A stretch of 64,000 nt of DNA, taken from positions 41,814 through 105,813 of the forward strand of contig NZ_FZOL01000025.1 in assembly GCF_900188455.1 (NCBI RefSeq). The letters run 5' to 3'. The position numbers and the translations under genes were made by a program. The stretch is from Pseudomonas japonica (GTDB lineage Bacteria; Pseudomonadota; Gammaproteobacteria; Pseudomonadales; Pseudomonadaceae). Positions 50,754 to 60,279 of the stretch are shown here, piece after piece. Position 1 is the first letter of the stretch; each line of letters opens with the position of its first letter. Under the pieces are notes generated by a model, which saw only the letters and a list, made by a program, of their open reading frames with translations, was not told where the DNA came from and ran no database searches.

Positions 50754-51217
50754 CGCCGTATTCAGCTCCCTGCCGTTTTCACTGCTCTGGGTTTTATTCC
50801 CTGCAGTTCCATTATTACCGGTGCCTCTCGATAACTATCGGGCTCACAGATGATGCGGTTATTGCCCGTCCCTCGGATGGCGGGTGATCCATCTCATCAG
50901 AGCTAAGGCGGCCGCCAATTCAATGTCAATAAGCCATCAACGCCGGCCGCTTGGCGGCTTTCCAGCAATACAATCGAAATACGTGGCAATTCAGGTACTA
51001 GCGCTGTACATACCCGACCGTCATTGGATTGCCTGCCACGGATTGGCGACCAACGGCGAGTCGGTGCCACCCCGCCCGCAAAGTGGCCACCAGCCACCAT
51101 CCGGGTTATTGTCGCCATTTTTCCGGCAGGCCAGCACCAATACTGTCAGCGCTACTGACACACCCTGTCAGTAGCCCTCGCTAGAGTCGCCGCCAAGCCC
51201 ATCGACAAGGACCCGCC
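50754..51217. other. 464-base region upstream of the WYL/AAA operon
   Basis: No gene is supported. GC is lower than the surroundings in the first half. The right end holds an inverted repeat at 51152-51174 and a further half site at 51141-51149, placed where an operator for the WYL gene would be expected. Confidence 0.4.
51152..51174 (+). promoter_or_regulatory. operator-like inverted repeat before WYL gene
   Basis: CTACTGACA (51152-51160) and TGTCAGTAG (51166-51174) form a perfect 9-bp inverted repeat with a 5-bp spacer, 44 bases before the WYL start. An extra TACTGTCAG at 51141 gives a third half site. Autorepression by the WYL protein is the natural guess. Confidence 0.5.
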
Positions 51218-52108
51218 ATGGCGGCCACCGAGCATGACACCCTGGCCCTGCGCCTCGCCGATATCCTGCGCCTGTTGCAGGGTGGCGAGCGCCCTACGCG
51301 CCTGCAACTGGCCGAACGCTTCGGCGTCAGCGAGCGGACCATCTACCGCGACCTCAACCGCCTCGGTGACGTGGTCGAGCCCGGTGCCGATGGTGTCTAT
51401 CAACTGGCCAGCCAGTACCGCAGCCACCTGTCCCCGGCCGATCTGCAGACCTTCGCCCGCCTCAGCGGCGTCGAGCGGCTGTTCCCCACCAGCGACCGAC
51501 GCTCCTGGCTGGAACTGCTCAAACCCGGCCAGGCCAGCTTCCTGGTGCGCGACGGACATTTCGCCGCCGAGCGCCCGGACACCAGCGACTTCCGCACGCT
51601 GAGCCGCGCCGTCGAGCAACACCGCCGCTGCCAGCTGAACTACACCGGCAAATCGCGGCGCATCGAGCCCTACCGGCTGATCCACAACAAGGGCATCTGG
51701 TACCTCGCCGCCACCGAGGGCGGACACCTGAAGAGCTTCGCCCTCGGCCGCATCGACGAACTGCGCCTGCTGGAGGAAAGCTTCAGCCCCGACCCGCGGA
51801 TCCAGGGCCAGATCGAAAACGACGACGACATCTGGTTCGGCCAGGACTGCCTCGACGTCACCGTGCAGGTGGCCGCCAGCAACGCCTACTACTTCCTGCG
51901 GCGCAATGTGCTGCCGCAGCAGCGCGTGGTCGAGCAACGCACCGACGGCCAGTTGCTGCTGCGCTGCCAGGTCAATCATCCGAACCAGTTGCTGCCGATC
52001 ATCCGCTACTGGATTCCCCACATACGCATCCTCGAGCCCGCCTGGTTGCAGCAGCAACTGCGCGACGAACTCACCGACTACCTGAACGACGCAGGACCAC
52101 GCCCATGA
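51218..52108 (+). CDS. HTH-WYL-domain transcriptional regulator
   Basis: The 296-residue protein has an N-terminal winged helix (residues 8-60, LQLAERFGVSERTIYRDLNR), a WYL domain (about 125-185, with RRIEPYRLIHNKGIWYLAAT and FALGRIDELRLL) and a WCX-like C-terminal domain. Regulators of this form (BrxR/CapW type) repress several anti-phage defence operons and are thought to sense a nucleotide or DNA-damage ligand. Its stop overlaps the next gene by ATGA (52105-52108), so it is the first gene of a three-gene operon. Upstream lies a perfect operator-like dyad. Confidence 0.88.
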   Translation: MAATEHDTLALRLADILRLLQGGERPTRLQLAERFGVSERTIYRDLNRLGDVVEPGADGVYQLASQYRSHLSPADLQTFARLSGVERLFPTSDRRSWLELLKPGQASFLVRDGHFAAERPDTSDFRTLSRAVEQHRRCQLNYTGKSRRIEPYRLIHNKGIWYLAATEGGHLKSFALGRIDELRLLEESFSPDPRIQGQIENDDDIWFGQDCLDVTVQVAASNAYYFLRRNVLPQQRVVEQRTDGQLLLRCQVNHPNQLLPIIRYWIPHIRILEPAWLQQQLRDELTDYLNDAGPRP

Positions 52109-53682
52109 CCGCCGATATGGAAAAGCCCCTGAGCAACGACCACGACAAGAACGACAGCCTCGATTTCGAGCAGATCGCCGAGACCCAGGCCAATCGCCTC
52201 GAAACCACGCTGTTCGCCAATCCGGACAACGCCGGCAAGACCAGTGCGGTGATCGCCTCCTTCGTCGCCTCCTGCAACGCCCGCGGCGATAAACCGCTGG
52301 AGACGTGGCTGGACGACGAATTCAGCAAGTACCCGACCCTGTGGAAAGACCCGGAAGAACGGCTCCAGGCCAGCCGTGAGGTGATCCGCTCGACCGGTGC
52401 CTTCAACCACTCCCGCGACGCCCTGCAACTGCATCTGGACAGCGGCCGCAGCAAGGCCTCCTGGCTGGCCGGCGAGATCGAGAGAAACGCCGCGGTGTCC
52501 GGCTCGGTGCATGTCGGCAAATACGCCGGGCGCATCGATCACGCCCTGGAACAGGCCACGGATAACGCGCGCAAGATCGTCACCACCCAGGGCGGCGCGA
52601 TCAACCTCAACCCGAACCTGGACGGCTTCATCGCCGAGCAGCACCACGTCGACACCTTCAATATCGACGCCGCCACCAAGGGCAGCCCGTACCGCGCCCA
52701 GATGGTCAATTCCCGCGACCTCAACTCGGTGGATATCGAGATCGTCGACGGCAACGGCAACGTGGTCGGCAGCTACCAGTCCAAGTACGGCGCGGACGCC
52801 AACGCGACCAACCGCCAGTTCGAAAACGGCGACTACGAAGGCCAGCAGCGCCTGGTGCCGGAAGGTCACGCGGCCGAGGTGGCCGACAGCAGCGAAGTGA
52901 TCGAGATCGACGGGGTGAAATCCCAGCCGCTGTCCAAGGACGAAGCCAAGGCTCTGCAGAAAAAGGCCCAGGCCGAGGCCGAAGCGCGCCAGTACGACTG
53001 GAAGGACACCAACCGCGTCGACATCGCCAAACAGATCGGCAAGCAGGCAATGGTCGGCGCCTGCCTTTCCGTCGGCCTGCAGGGTGTGCGCATCCTCGCC
53101 CGACGCGCCTGGAACAGCCTCAATGGCCGGGACAACCCCAGCGCCCAGGACGATCTCAAGGAGTTCTTCGAAAGCTCGCTGCGTTCCTCCACCCAGACCG
53201 CCGCGCAAGTGGCCGTCTCCGGCGCGGTGGTCGTGGCGGTGAAGAACGGCTGGCTCGGCAGCGTACTGCGCAATACCCCGGCCGGACTGATAACCAACAT
53301 CGCCTGTGTCGGCATGCAGAACGCCAAGATCCTCTACAAGCTGGGCAAGGGTGAACTGACCGGCGAAGAAGCCATCGACGCCATCGGCAACATCACGGTG
53401 ACCACCACCATGGCGATCGCCGGCGCGACCAAGGGCGCCGGTATCGGCGCGGCGATCGGCACCGTGTTCGGCCCGGTCGGCAGCGCCGTGGGCGGCTTCG
53501 TCGGCGGCGTGGTCGGCGGGATCGCCGGCAGCTCGATCGGCGAGACGGTCTACGAGGCCGGCAAGTCGGTGGCCAAGGTCGCGGTGCAGGTCGCCGCGCG
53601 GGTCGTCGACGGGGTCGGCCGGGTGGTGGAATCCATCGGCAGCGGCCTGCGCAATTTCGCCTCCAACTTTCTCCCCTGGTGA
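52105..53682 (+). CDS. putative effector: PD-(D/E)XK-like domain with glycine-zipper membrane tail
   Basis: The 525-residue protein is not one I can name. Residues 170-255 contain GFIAEQHHVDTFNI, then LNSVDIEIVDGNG and SYQSKYGAD. Together E178, D210 and Q225-x-K227 look like the E...D...QxK core of Mrr-type PD-(D/E)XK nucleases. An acidic/basic coiled stretch follows (about 275-300), then hydrophobic segments at about 312-333, 365-410 and a long glycine zipper at 430-480 (GAGIGAAIGTVFGPVG, GGFVGGVVGGIAG) typical of membrane-inserting proteins. No signal peptide. The stop lies 5 bases before the AAA+ start. A nuclease or pore effector is inferred, not shown. Confidence 0.7.
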   Translation: MTADMEKPLSNDHDKNDSLDFEQIAETQANRLETTLFANPDNAGKTSAVIASFVASCNARGDKPLETWLDDEFSKYPTLWKDPEERLQASREVIRSTGAFNHSRDALQLHLDSGRSKASWLAGEIERNAAVSGSVHVGKYAGRIDHALEQATDNARKIVTTQGGAINLNPNLDGFIAEQHHVDTFNIDAATKGSPYRAQMVNSRDLNSVDIEIVDGNGNVVGSYQSKYGADANATNRQFENGDYEGQQRLVPEGHAAEVADSSEVIEIDGVKSQPLSKDEAKALQKKAQAEAEARQYDWKDTNRVDIAKQIGKQAMVGACLSVGLQGVRILARRAWNSLNGRDNPSAQDDLKEFFESSLRSSTQTAAQVAVSGAVVVAVKNGWLGSVLRNTPAGLITNIACVGMQNAKILYKLGKGELTGEEAIDAIGNITVTTTMAIAGATKGAGIGAAIGTVFGPVGSAVGGFVGGVVGGIAGSSIGETVYEAGKSVAKVAVQVAARVVDGVGRVVESIGSGLRNFASNFLPW

Positions 53683-53687
53683 TCGCG

Positions 53688-56600
53688 ATGAACCTGCTCG
53701 AACTCAAGGACAAGATCAAATCCCACCTGGTCGCCGGCTACCCGGGGCTGTACATCCACTCCGGGGAAGAAGCGCGGGTCGACAGCATGCTGCAGGACGT
53801 CGCCGCGCAACTGCGCCTGAACCCCAAGGAATGGAACCTCGGCTACGGCTGGGTGGACTTCTTCAACAAGCAGCCGCGGGGCAGCCAGGGCGCCGAGACC
53901 GACCTGGCCAGCAGCCTGCCGGCGCTGCTCGACGATGACCTGGACCACAAGCTGTTCATCATCAAGGACGCCCGCAGCGCCCTGGAAAACCAGCCCCTGG
54001 CGGTGGCGCGGCTGAAGCAGTTGCTCAACCGCATCCAGCGCCATCACAGCGGTAAGGCCGCGGTGGTGCTGGTCTCGGAAACCCTGCACATCCCGCCGCA
54101 GATCGAAGCGCAGATCACCCTGCTGCCGCTGCCGCTGCCGCGTGGCGAGGAGATCAGCGAACAGCTCGAACAACTCTGCCAGCGCTTCGAACTGACCGTT
54201 CCGGAGAACCTGCGCCAGCGCCTGCATGCCGCGTGCAGTGGCCTGAGCCAGGAAGAGATCCGCTCGGCGCTGGCCATGGTCCGCCAGCAGCATGAGCAGA
54301 TCAACGACGCCGCGCTGACGCTGATCCAGCATGAGAAGGAACAGATCATCGCCAAGAGCGGCGTGCTGGAAATGCTTCGGGTCAGCGAGAACGCCACGGA
54401 CATCGGCGGTCTGGAAAACCTCAAGCAATGGCTGCAGCGCCGCGCGCAGATCTTCCGCCGCCTCGGCGAGGCCCGCACGGCGCGGGTGCAGGCGCCCAAG
54501 GGGGTGCTGATCGCCGGCATGCCCGGCTGCGGCAAGTCGCTGACCGCCAAGGCCGCGGCCGGGCTGTTCCAGCTGCCGCTGCTGCGCCTGGACATCGGTT
54601 CGCTGCTCGGCAAGTACGTCGGCGAGAGCGAGCACAACATGCGCCGCGCCCTGACCATGGCCGAGTCGGTCAGCCCATGCATCCTGTGGATCGACGAGCT
54701 GGAAAAGGCCTTCGTCGGCATGACCAGCGGCAGTGGCTCGGAGGTGTCGTCGCGGCTGTTCGGCTACTTCCTGACCTGGATGCAGGAAAAGACCGGCGCG
54801 GTGTTCGTCATCGCCACGGCCAACAACATCACCGCGCTGCCGCCGGAGTTGCTGCGCAAGGGGCGCTTCGACGAGGTGTTCTATGTCGGTTTTCCCAACG
54901 GCAGCGAGCGCGGCGCGATTCTCGACATCCACCTCAAGGGCGACGCCCTGGAACTGAATCGGGACGAGCGCCACGCCCTGGTCCGCCAATGCCGCGACTA
55001 CGCCGGTGCCGATATCCAGAACGCGATCAACGAAGCCCGGGAGGCGGCGTTTCTCGACAACCGCGCGCTGAAGCTCGAAGACCTCCAGACAGCCATCAAG
55101 CTCACCGTGCCACTGCGCGAGACCCTGCGCGATCAGGTCGGCAAGTACGAGGAGCTGTTCGAGAAGCTGAAGCTCAAGCCCGCCTCGACCTGCGACGGCC
55201 TGAGCGTGGCGGAAATGATCAAGCTGGCGGACAGCCACAACGCCCTGCGGCGCAAGGAAGTCGCGACCCACGAGGACTGCCCGGACGACCTGCTGGAGAA
55301 ACTGGCCGGCGACACCGACCTCGACGTGCGCACCGCAGTGTACGGCAACCCGAAATGTCCGGAAGGCCTGCTGACCCTGCGCATCAACATCGAGGCTGGC
55401 CAGCCGGGGTACGACCTGGCCCTCCTGCACCTGGCCTGCATGCACGCCAATGCGCCCCACGACCTGCTGGCCTCGCAGTTCGAGCGCCTGCAACTGAGCG
55501 TCGAACAGAGGGTCCAGCTCGCCGCCGACAGCGAGCACGAAGCCCTGCACCGTCGCCTGCTGGGCGACGCCGACCAGACGGTGCGGGGCTACCTGGCCTG
55601 CAATGAAAAACTCAGCGGCGAGATCCAGCAATTGCTCGGCAAGGACCCGCTGGTCGCGGTGCGCTGCGACCTGGCCAGAAACGACAACCTGCATGCCGAG
55701 ACCCAGGCGCTGCTGGCCCGGGACGAATCCTTCGAGGTACGCGAAGTCCTCGCCAGGCTCGCGCACCTCGGCGAGGCGGTGCAACTGACCCTGAGCCAGG
55801 ACGAGGATGTCGACGTGCGCCTGGAACTGGCCGAGCGCACCCGCGAAGCCCTGCTGCCGGAAAGCGTGCAACTGGTGCTGGTCAAGGATTGCCTGGAAGT
55901 CCGCCAGGCCCTCGCCGGCAACGAGAACCTCGGCGCGGCGGCGCAACTGCTGTTGGCCCAGGATCCACGGGGCGAAGTGCGCCAGACCCTCGCCAGGCAC
56001 CCGGCGCTGGCCAGCGCCACCCTGCAGTGCCTGCTCAAGGACGTCGAGGCGGTGCAGGTGGAACTGGCGGACAACGCGCACCTGGGTTCGGCACTGGTAC
56101 AGATGGGCCTGAGCCACAGCGAGTCGCCGGAGGTGCGCAAGGCCCTGGCCGGCAACCGCCAGCTCAACGTCGAAGTGCAGACCCGGCTGCTCGCCGACGC
56201 CAGCGACGCCGTGCGCAAAGCCCTCGCCGGCAACCCGGGCATCAGCCTGGAAACCAGTGAAGCGCTGATGCACGACAGCAATGACGACGTCCGCGAGTGC
56301 CTGGTGAGCTGGCCGCAAAAACCCACGCCAAGTGTCCAGGCGCATCTGGCGAACGACGCCAACGTGAGCGTTCGCCAATACCTGGCGCGCCGCGAGGAAC
56401 TGTCCGAAACCGTTCAGCAACGACTCGCCGGCGACCTGGCGGAGGTCCAGCGTGCGCTGGCGGACAATGCCTGCATCACGGCTGCTGTCCAGCGACACCT
56501 GCTGGAACACGGCGACAGCGAGACCCGGCGCGCCCTGGCGGGCAACGAGGCGTTGAGCGGGCCAGTGCAGGCACGCCTGGCCGAGGACCCCAGCGTCGAG

Positions 56601-58121
56601 GTGCGGGTCACCCTGGCGCGCAATGCGGCGCTGGCGCTGGAAGTCGCCGACAAGCTGATCATGGATCAGGCGGACGTGCGCAAGGAGCTGGCCTGCAACC
56701 GCCATCTCGGCGAGGCGCACTACGCCCGGCTGTTCAAAAGCGGCGGGGAAGAAGTGCGCATGGCGCTGGCGATAAACCCGGAAATCGGCGAAGCGCTGAT
56801 GACCCAGATCGCGCAACTGGAGGCACCAGCGGCCGACAGGCCGGCAGCGTCCGGCGCCGCGCTGGGTGCCGTGGTCGGCTCGGCAACGAACGTGGCCGTC
56901 GGGGCGGGAATCTTCGGCGGCTTGCTCGGCAACCAGGCCCGCACCGCGGCGGCCGCCGCGACCGCCGCTGCAAGCGTTGCCGAGCGCGCCGTGGCCTGGC
57001 TCGACGAGCAGAACCTGATCAAACCCAAGCTGCTGCTGGCACGTAATCACAACCTGCCGGTGGCGCTGCAAACGCTCTTGCTGGCCCAGGGCGAGCAGTC
57101 CGTGGAGCTGCACGAGGGCCTGGCCGGCAACCCGGCCCTGGCGCCCGAGCTGCAAAGCGTGCTGGTAACACACAAGGAAGTCAGGGTCCGGCAGAAACTC
57201 GCCGATAACCCGAACCGCAGCGAGGAGGTGGAACGCCTGCTGCTCAAGGATCCGCAGGCATCCGTGCGCGCCGCGCTGATCCGTGAGCATGGCTGGCTGG
57301 ACCCGGTCCTGGAGCTGCAACTGGCACGGGACAAGGCCGTCAGCGTGCGGCTCGCCCTCGCCGGCAATGACTGGGTGCGCAAGCCCGCGCAACTGCTGCT
57401 GGCCGTCGATCCGGACAAGAGCGTGCGCAGCCGCCTGCTGCAGCGCCCGGACGGTGTCAGCCGCCGCCTGGAACGCAAGACCCAGCAACTGCTGGCGCAG
57501 GACAGCGACCTGGAGGTGCGCAAACTGCTGGCGGTGTACCCGGAGCTGGATTTTGCCGCGCAGTTGCTGCTGGCCGAAGACCCCGCGGTCAGCGTACGCG
57601 AGATCCTGGCCAAGGGCGCGGAAGACAACTGGTTCGGCACGCAACTGAACGAGGAGGTACAGGCGCGCCTGGCCAGGGACGCGAACGTCAGCGTGCGCCT
57701 GGCCCTGGCGGAGAACCATCGCCTGTGTCCGGCGGCCCAGGCACGCCTGGCGGCGGACGCCGACCGCAGCGTGAAAAACAAGTTGCTGGAGGAGTCCGGA
57801 TTCATGAACCCGCTCTCCCTGCTGGCCCAGCAGGTGCTGACCAGCGATGCCGACAGCGAGATGCGCAAGGAACTGGTGGACAAGCTGTTCGGCGTCTTCG
57901 CCTTCCCCAGCAGCGAGGAAATCCACATGAAGCTGGCCAATGACCCGGATGAATCGGTGCGCGTGCAGATCATGAGGAACCTGCTGTGGCCCTATAACCA
58001 GGGCAAATGCAGCAACGCGGTGAAGGAGCGCCTGCTCGAAGGCGATGACGGCAGCCTGCGCAAACGCCTGGAGGAGGTCGAGCGCGAACGCCAGGCGAGG
58101 AGGAACGAACCGCTGCTCTGA
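53688..58121 (+). CDS. giant Ycf46-like AAA+ ATPase fused to LRV/HEAT-like repeats
   Basis: The 1,477-residue protein starts with a Ycf46-like inactive AAA module (about 1-200), then an active AAA+ module: Walker A GMPGCGKS (277-284), Walker B ILWIDE with D336-E337, ATANN sensor 1 and arginine-finger region LRKGRFDEVF (R390, R393). From about 525 to 1465 come more than 30 repeats of about 24 residues with the pattern V-R-x-x-L-A-x-N...L-L-x-D, close to leucine-rich-variant (LRV) repeats. They are interrupted near 1055-1100 by a glycine/alanine-rich hydrophobic insert. ATG 53688 was chosen; a GTG nine bases earlier overlaps the previous stop. It probably senses or remodels a large target (inference). 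Confidence 0.82.
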   Translation: MNLLELKDKIKSHLVAGYPGLYIHSGEEARVDSMLQDVAAQLRLNPKEWNLGYGWVDFFNKQPRGSQGAETDLASSLPALLDDDLDHKLFIIKDARSALENQPLAVARLKQLLNRIQRHHSGKAAVVLVSETLHIPPQIEAQITLLPLPLPRGEEISEQLEQLCQRFELTVPENLRQRLHAACSGLSQEEIRSALAMVRQQHEQINDAALTLIQHEKEQIIAKSGVLEMLRVSENATDIGGLENLKQWLQRRAQIFRRLGEARTARVQAPKGVLIAGMPGCGKSLTAKAAAGLFQLPLLRLDIGSLLGKYVGESEHNMRRALTMAESVSPCILWIDELEKAFVGMTSGSGSEVSSRLFGYFLTWMQEKTGAVFVIATANNITALPPELLRKGRFDEVFYVGFPNGSERGAILDIHLKGDALELNRDERHALVRQCRDYAGADIQNAINEAREAAFLDNRALKLEDLQTAIKLTVPLRETLRDQVGKYEELFEKLKLKPASTCDGLSVAEMIKLADSHNALRRKEVATHEDCPDDLLEKLAGDTDLDVRTAVYGNPKCPEGLLTLRINIEAGQPGYDLALLHLACMHANAPHDLLASQFERLQLSVEQRVQLAADSEHEALHRRLLGDADQTVRGYLACNEKLSGEIQQLLGKDPLVAVRCDLARNDNLHAETQALLARDESFEVREVLARLAHLGEAVQLTLSQDEDVDVRLELAERTREALLPESVQLVLVKDCLEVRQALAGNENLGAAAQLLLAQDPRGEVRQTLARHPALASATLQCLLKDVEAVQVELADNAHLGSALVQMGLSHSESPEVRKALAGNRQLNVEVQTRLLADASDAVRKALAGNPGISLETSEALMHDSNDDVRECLVSWPQKPTPSVQAHLANDANVSVRQYLARREELSETVQQRLAGDLAEVQRALADNACITAAVQRHLLEHGDSETRRALAGNEALSGPVQARLAEDPSVEVRVTLARNAALALEVADKLIMDQADVRKELACNRHLGEAHYARLFKSGGEEVRMALAINPEIGEALMTQIAQLEAPAADRPAASGAALGAVVGSATNVAVGAGIFGGLLGNQARTAAAAATAAASVAERAVAWLDEQNLIKPKLLLARNHNLPVALQTLLLAQGEQSVELHEGLAGNPALAPELQSVLVTHKEVRVRQKLADNPNRSEEVERLLLKDPQASVRAALIREHGWLDPVLELQLARDKAVSVRLALAGNDWVRKPAQLLLAVDPDKSVRSRLLQRPDGVSRRLERKTQQLLAQDSDLEVRKLLAVYPELDFAAQLLLAEDPAVSVREILAKGAEDNWFGTQLNEEVQARLARDANVSVRLALAENHRLCPAAQARLAADADRSVKNKLLEESGFMNPLSLLAQQVLTSDADSEMRKELVDKLFGVFAFPSSEEIHMKLANDPDESVRVQIMRNLLWPYNQGKCSNAVKERLLEGDDGSLRKRLEEVERERQARRNEPLL

Positions 58122-58134
58122 AGCCAGGCAAGCG

Positions 58135-58180
58135 ATGTTCCCACAAGCGCCATCGGTCACTTGTGGGAACATTTCTCTTG
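58135..58180 (+). terminator. intrinsic terminator of the WYL/AAA operon
   Basis: ATGTTCCCACAAG (58135-58147) and CTTGTGGGAACAT (58160-58172) pair perfectly, followed by TTTCTCTT. Confidence 0.85.
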
Positions 58181-58335
58181 CCGCTTCTCGGGCAGACCGG
58201 CGATGAATCCGCCAACCTCCCGTGCCTGACCCGCCAACTCACAAAAATCTGTCACAAACCGGCCCGCTTCCTGCTGTCGCTACGCCGTCGCATCGTCAAG
58301 ATGCCCACGCCTACCGACACACAAGGACAAGTGCC

Positions 58336-60279
58336 GTGCTCAAACCCCTCGCCATCGCCGTCGCCATCGGATCTTCCCTGCTCAGCGCCGAGGCCGATGC
58401 CTACGACTACGGAGACCACGCCGGACAGACCCTCGACCGGCTGATCAACGACTACCCCGGCCGTTACCGCGGCACCGCCAATTTCGCCGGCGCCGCCGAC
58501 TGGATGCAGTCGCAGTTGAGCTTCGGCTACCAGACCAGCCGCCAGGACTTCACCTGGTCCGGCAACCGCAGTTCGCAGAACGTCATCGCTTCCGCCGCCG
58601 GTAGCAGCAGCAACTACGTGGTGCTCGGTGCCCACTTCGACACCTACTACGGCCGCCCTACCCTGCAGGGTCTGGACGACAACGCTTCCGGCGCCGCGGT
58701 GCTTACCGAGATCGCCCGCAACCTCGGCGGCCTGCCCCTGGAGAACGGCCTGCAAGTGGTCGGCTTCGGTGCCGAGGAGGAAGGCCTGCGCGGTTCGCGC
58801 GCCTACGTCGCCGCGCTCAGCGACAGCCAGCGCGCCAACCTGCTGGGCATGATCAACCTCGACAGCCTGATCACCGGCGACCGCATGTACGCCCACGCCG
58901 CCAGCAACGCGGTGGACAACCCGGCCCTCGGCGCTTACCGCAACCAGTTGCTGCGCATCGCCCGGGAACTGAAGATCGACCTGTTCAGCAACCCCGGCCT
59001 GAATGCCGAATACCCCGCCGGCACCGGTTGCTGCAGCGACGGCGAGAGCTTCAACGGTCTTGGCGTACCGGTGCTGTTCATCGAGGCGACCAACTGGGAG
59101 CTGGGCGATCTCGACGGCTACCAGCAGACCGACAACCCGGCCATTCCCGGCGGCTCCACCTGGCACGACCCGAGGGAGGACAACCAGGCCGTGCTGACCA
59201 ATGCCTTCGGCCAGGAACGCATCGACCAGCGCCTGCGCGACTTCTCGCGGCTGCTGACGCGCCTGCTGCTGGAGCTGACCAACGCCGACCTGCTCGCCTC
59301 CAACGCCTCCGGCGGCGCCCTGGCACGGCAGATGGAAGACCAGTTGCAGCGCCAGCACCAGGCCATGACCCGCCTGCACGATCGGCGTTGGCTGAGCCTG
59401 TTGGGCAGCGAGCGGACGGTGGGCAGCGTCGATGGCGAAGTGGGGGTCGAGGGCGAGGTGTCGCCGGACAGTGGTTTCGATGCACCGGGCAATCCCGAGT
59501 CGAAGCGCCTTGGCCTGCATCTGCTCGGCGACTATCGCCTGAGCGAGGCAGCGACCGTCGGTGCCAGCCTCAGCTTCGAGCGCAGTCGCGATCAGCTCGA
59601 GCATGGCGGGCGGGTCGAGGGGGATACCTGGCAGGCGGGGGTCTTCGGCCTGTTCGACGCTGACGGTCCGGGCTGGCTGGCGGGTGAATTGAGTGTCGGG
59701 CACAGCCGCCTCGATACCCGGCGTTCGGTGTTCATCCAGGCCCAGGGCGGGCCGGTGCTGCTGGATCAGCGTCTGACGGGCGATACCTCGGCGCTGTTCT
59801 GGGGCGCGCGGGTCGAGGGCGGTTACGACTTCACCTTCGGCGGGTTGAAGACCGGGCCGGTGGCGGGGCTGGATCATGTCCACTACCGTATCGACGACTT
59901 CGACGAGGACGAGGCGCTGCGCACCGCCCTCGGTTTCCAGGAGCAGGACTACGACACCGTCGAGGCCAGCCTTGGCTGGCGCCTGCACGGCGATCTCGCC
60001 CTGGGTGCCGGCATGGCGATCAAGCCGTACGCCAGTGTGCGCTGGGTGCGCGAGCTGGCCGACGGGCGCCTGGACGAAATCGACCTGACCAGCCGCGCCG
60101 ATGGCCGCGTGCGGGTGGCGGACCTGAGCGCCGTGGACAAGAATTTCGGGCGCGCGCAACTGGGTGCGCAGTTGATGCTGAGCGAGCAGTTGGGGGTATT
60201 CGCCGAGGCCAATAGCCGGTTCGCCCATGCCGAGGGCAATCAGGCCGGGTATTCGCTTGGGGTGCAGTGGTTGTTCTGA
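58336..60279 (+). CDS. aaaA: autotransporter aminopeptidase, M28 family (AaaA-like)
   Basis: The 647-residue protein has a signal peptide (residues 1-22), an M28 zinc-peptidase domain (about 25-330) with metal-ligand motifs GAHFDTYYG, LDDNASGAAV and FGAEEEGLRGS, and a C-terminal autotransporter beta-barrel (about 385-647) ending in LGVQWLF with terminal Phe. This matches AaaA of P. aeruginosa, a surface aminopeptidase that removes N-terminal arginine. The start is a GTG at 58336 with AAGGAC nine bases upstream; the longer ATG frame adds residues before the signal peptide. Confidence 0.88.
   Translation: MLKPLAIAVAIGSSLLSAEADAYDYGDHAGQTLDRLINDYPGRYRGTANFAGAADWMQSQLSFGYQTSRQDFTWSGNRSSQNVIASAAGSSSNYVVLGAHFDTYYGRPTLQGLDDNASGAAVLTEIARNLGGLPLENGLQVVGFGAEEEGLRGSRAYVAALSDSQRANLLGMINLDSLITGDRMYAHAASNAVDNPALGAYRNQLLRIARELKIDLFSNPGLNAEYPAGTGCCSDGESFNGLGVPVLFIEATNWELGDLDGYQQTDNPAIPGGSTWHDPREDNQAVLTNAFGQERIDQRLRDFSRLLTRLLLELTNADLLASNASGGALARQMEDQLQRQHQAMTRLHDRRWLSLLGSERTVGSVDGEVGVEGEVSPDSGFDAPGNPESKRLGLHLLGDYRLSEAATVGASLSFERSRDQLEHGGRVEGDTWQAGVFGLFDADGPGWLAGELSVGHSRLDTRRSVFIQAQGGPVLLDQRLTGDTSALFWGARVEGGYDFTFGGLKTGPVAGLDHVHYRIDDFDEDEALRTALGFQEQDYDTVEASLGWRLHGDLALGAGMAIKPYASVRWVRELADGRLDEIDLTSRADGRVRVADLSAVDKNFGRAQLGAQLMLSEQLGVFAEANSRFAHAEGNQAGYSLGVQWLF

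Noticed and set aside
50903..51118. 71-codon minus-strand frame upstream of the WYL gene
   Set aside because: No ribosome site, no coding bias and no recognisable sequence; treated as intergenic.
53550..58172. Minus-strand open frame of about 1,540 codons opposite the AAA+/LRV gene
   Set aside because: It is the mirror of the strong G/C third-base bias and repeat pattern of the real gene. Its translation is low-complexity and lacks domains.
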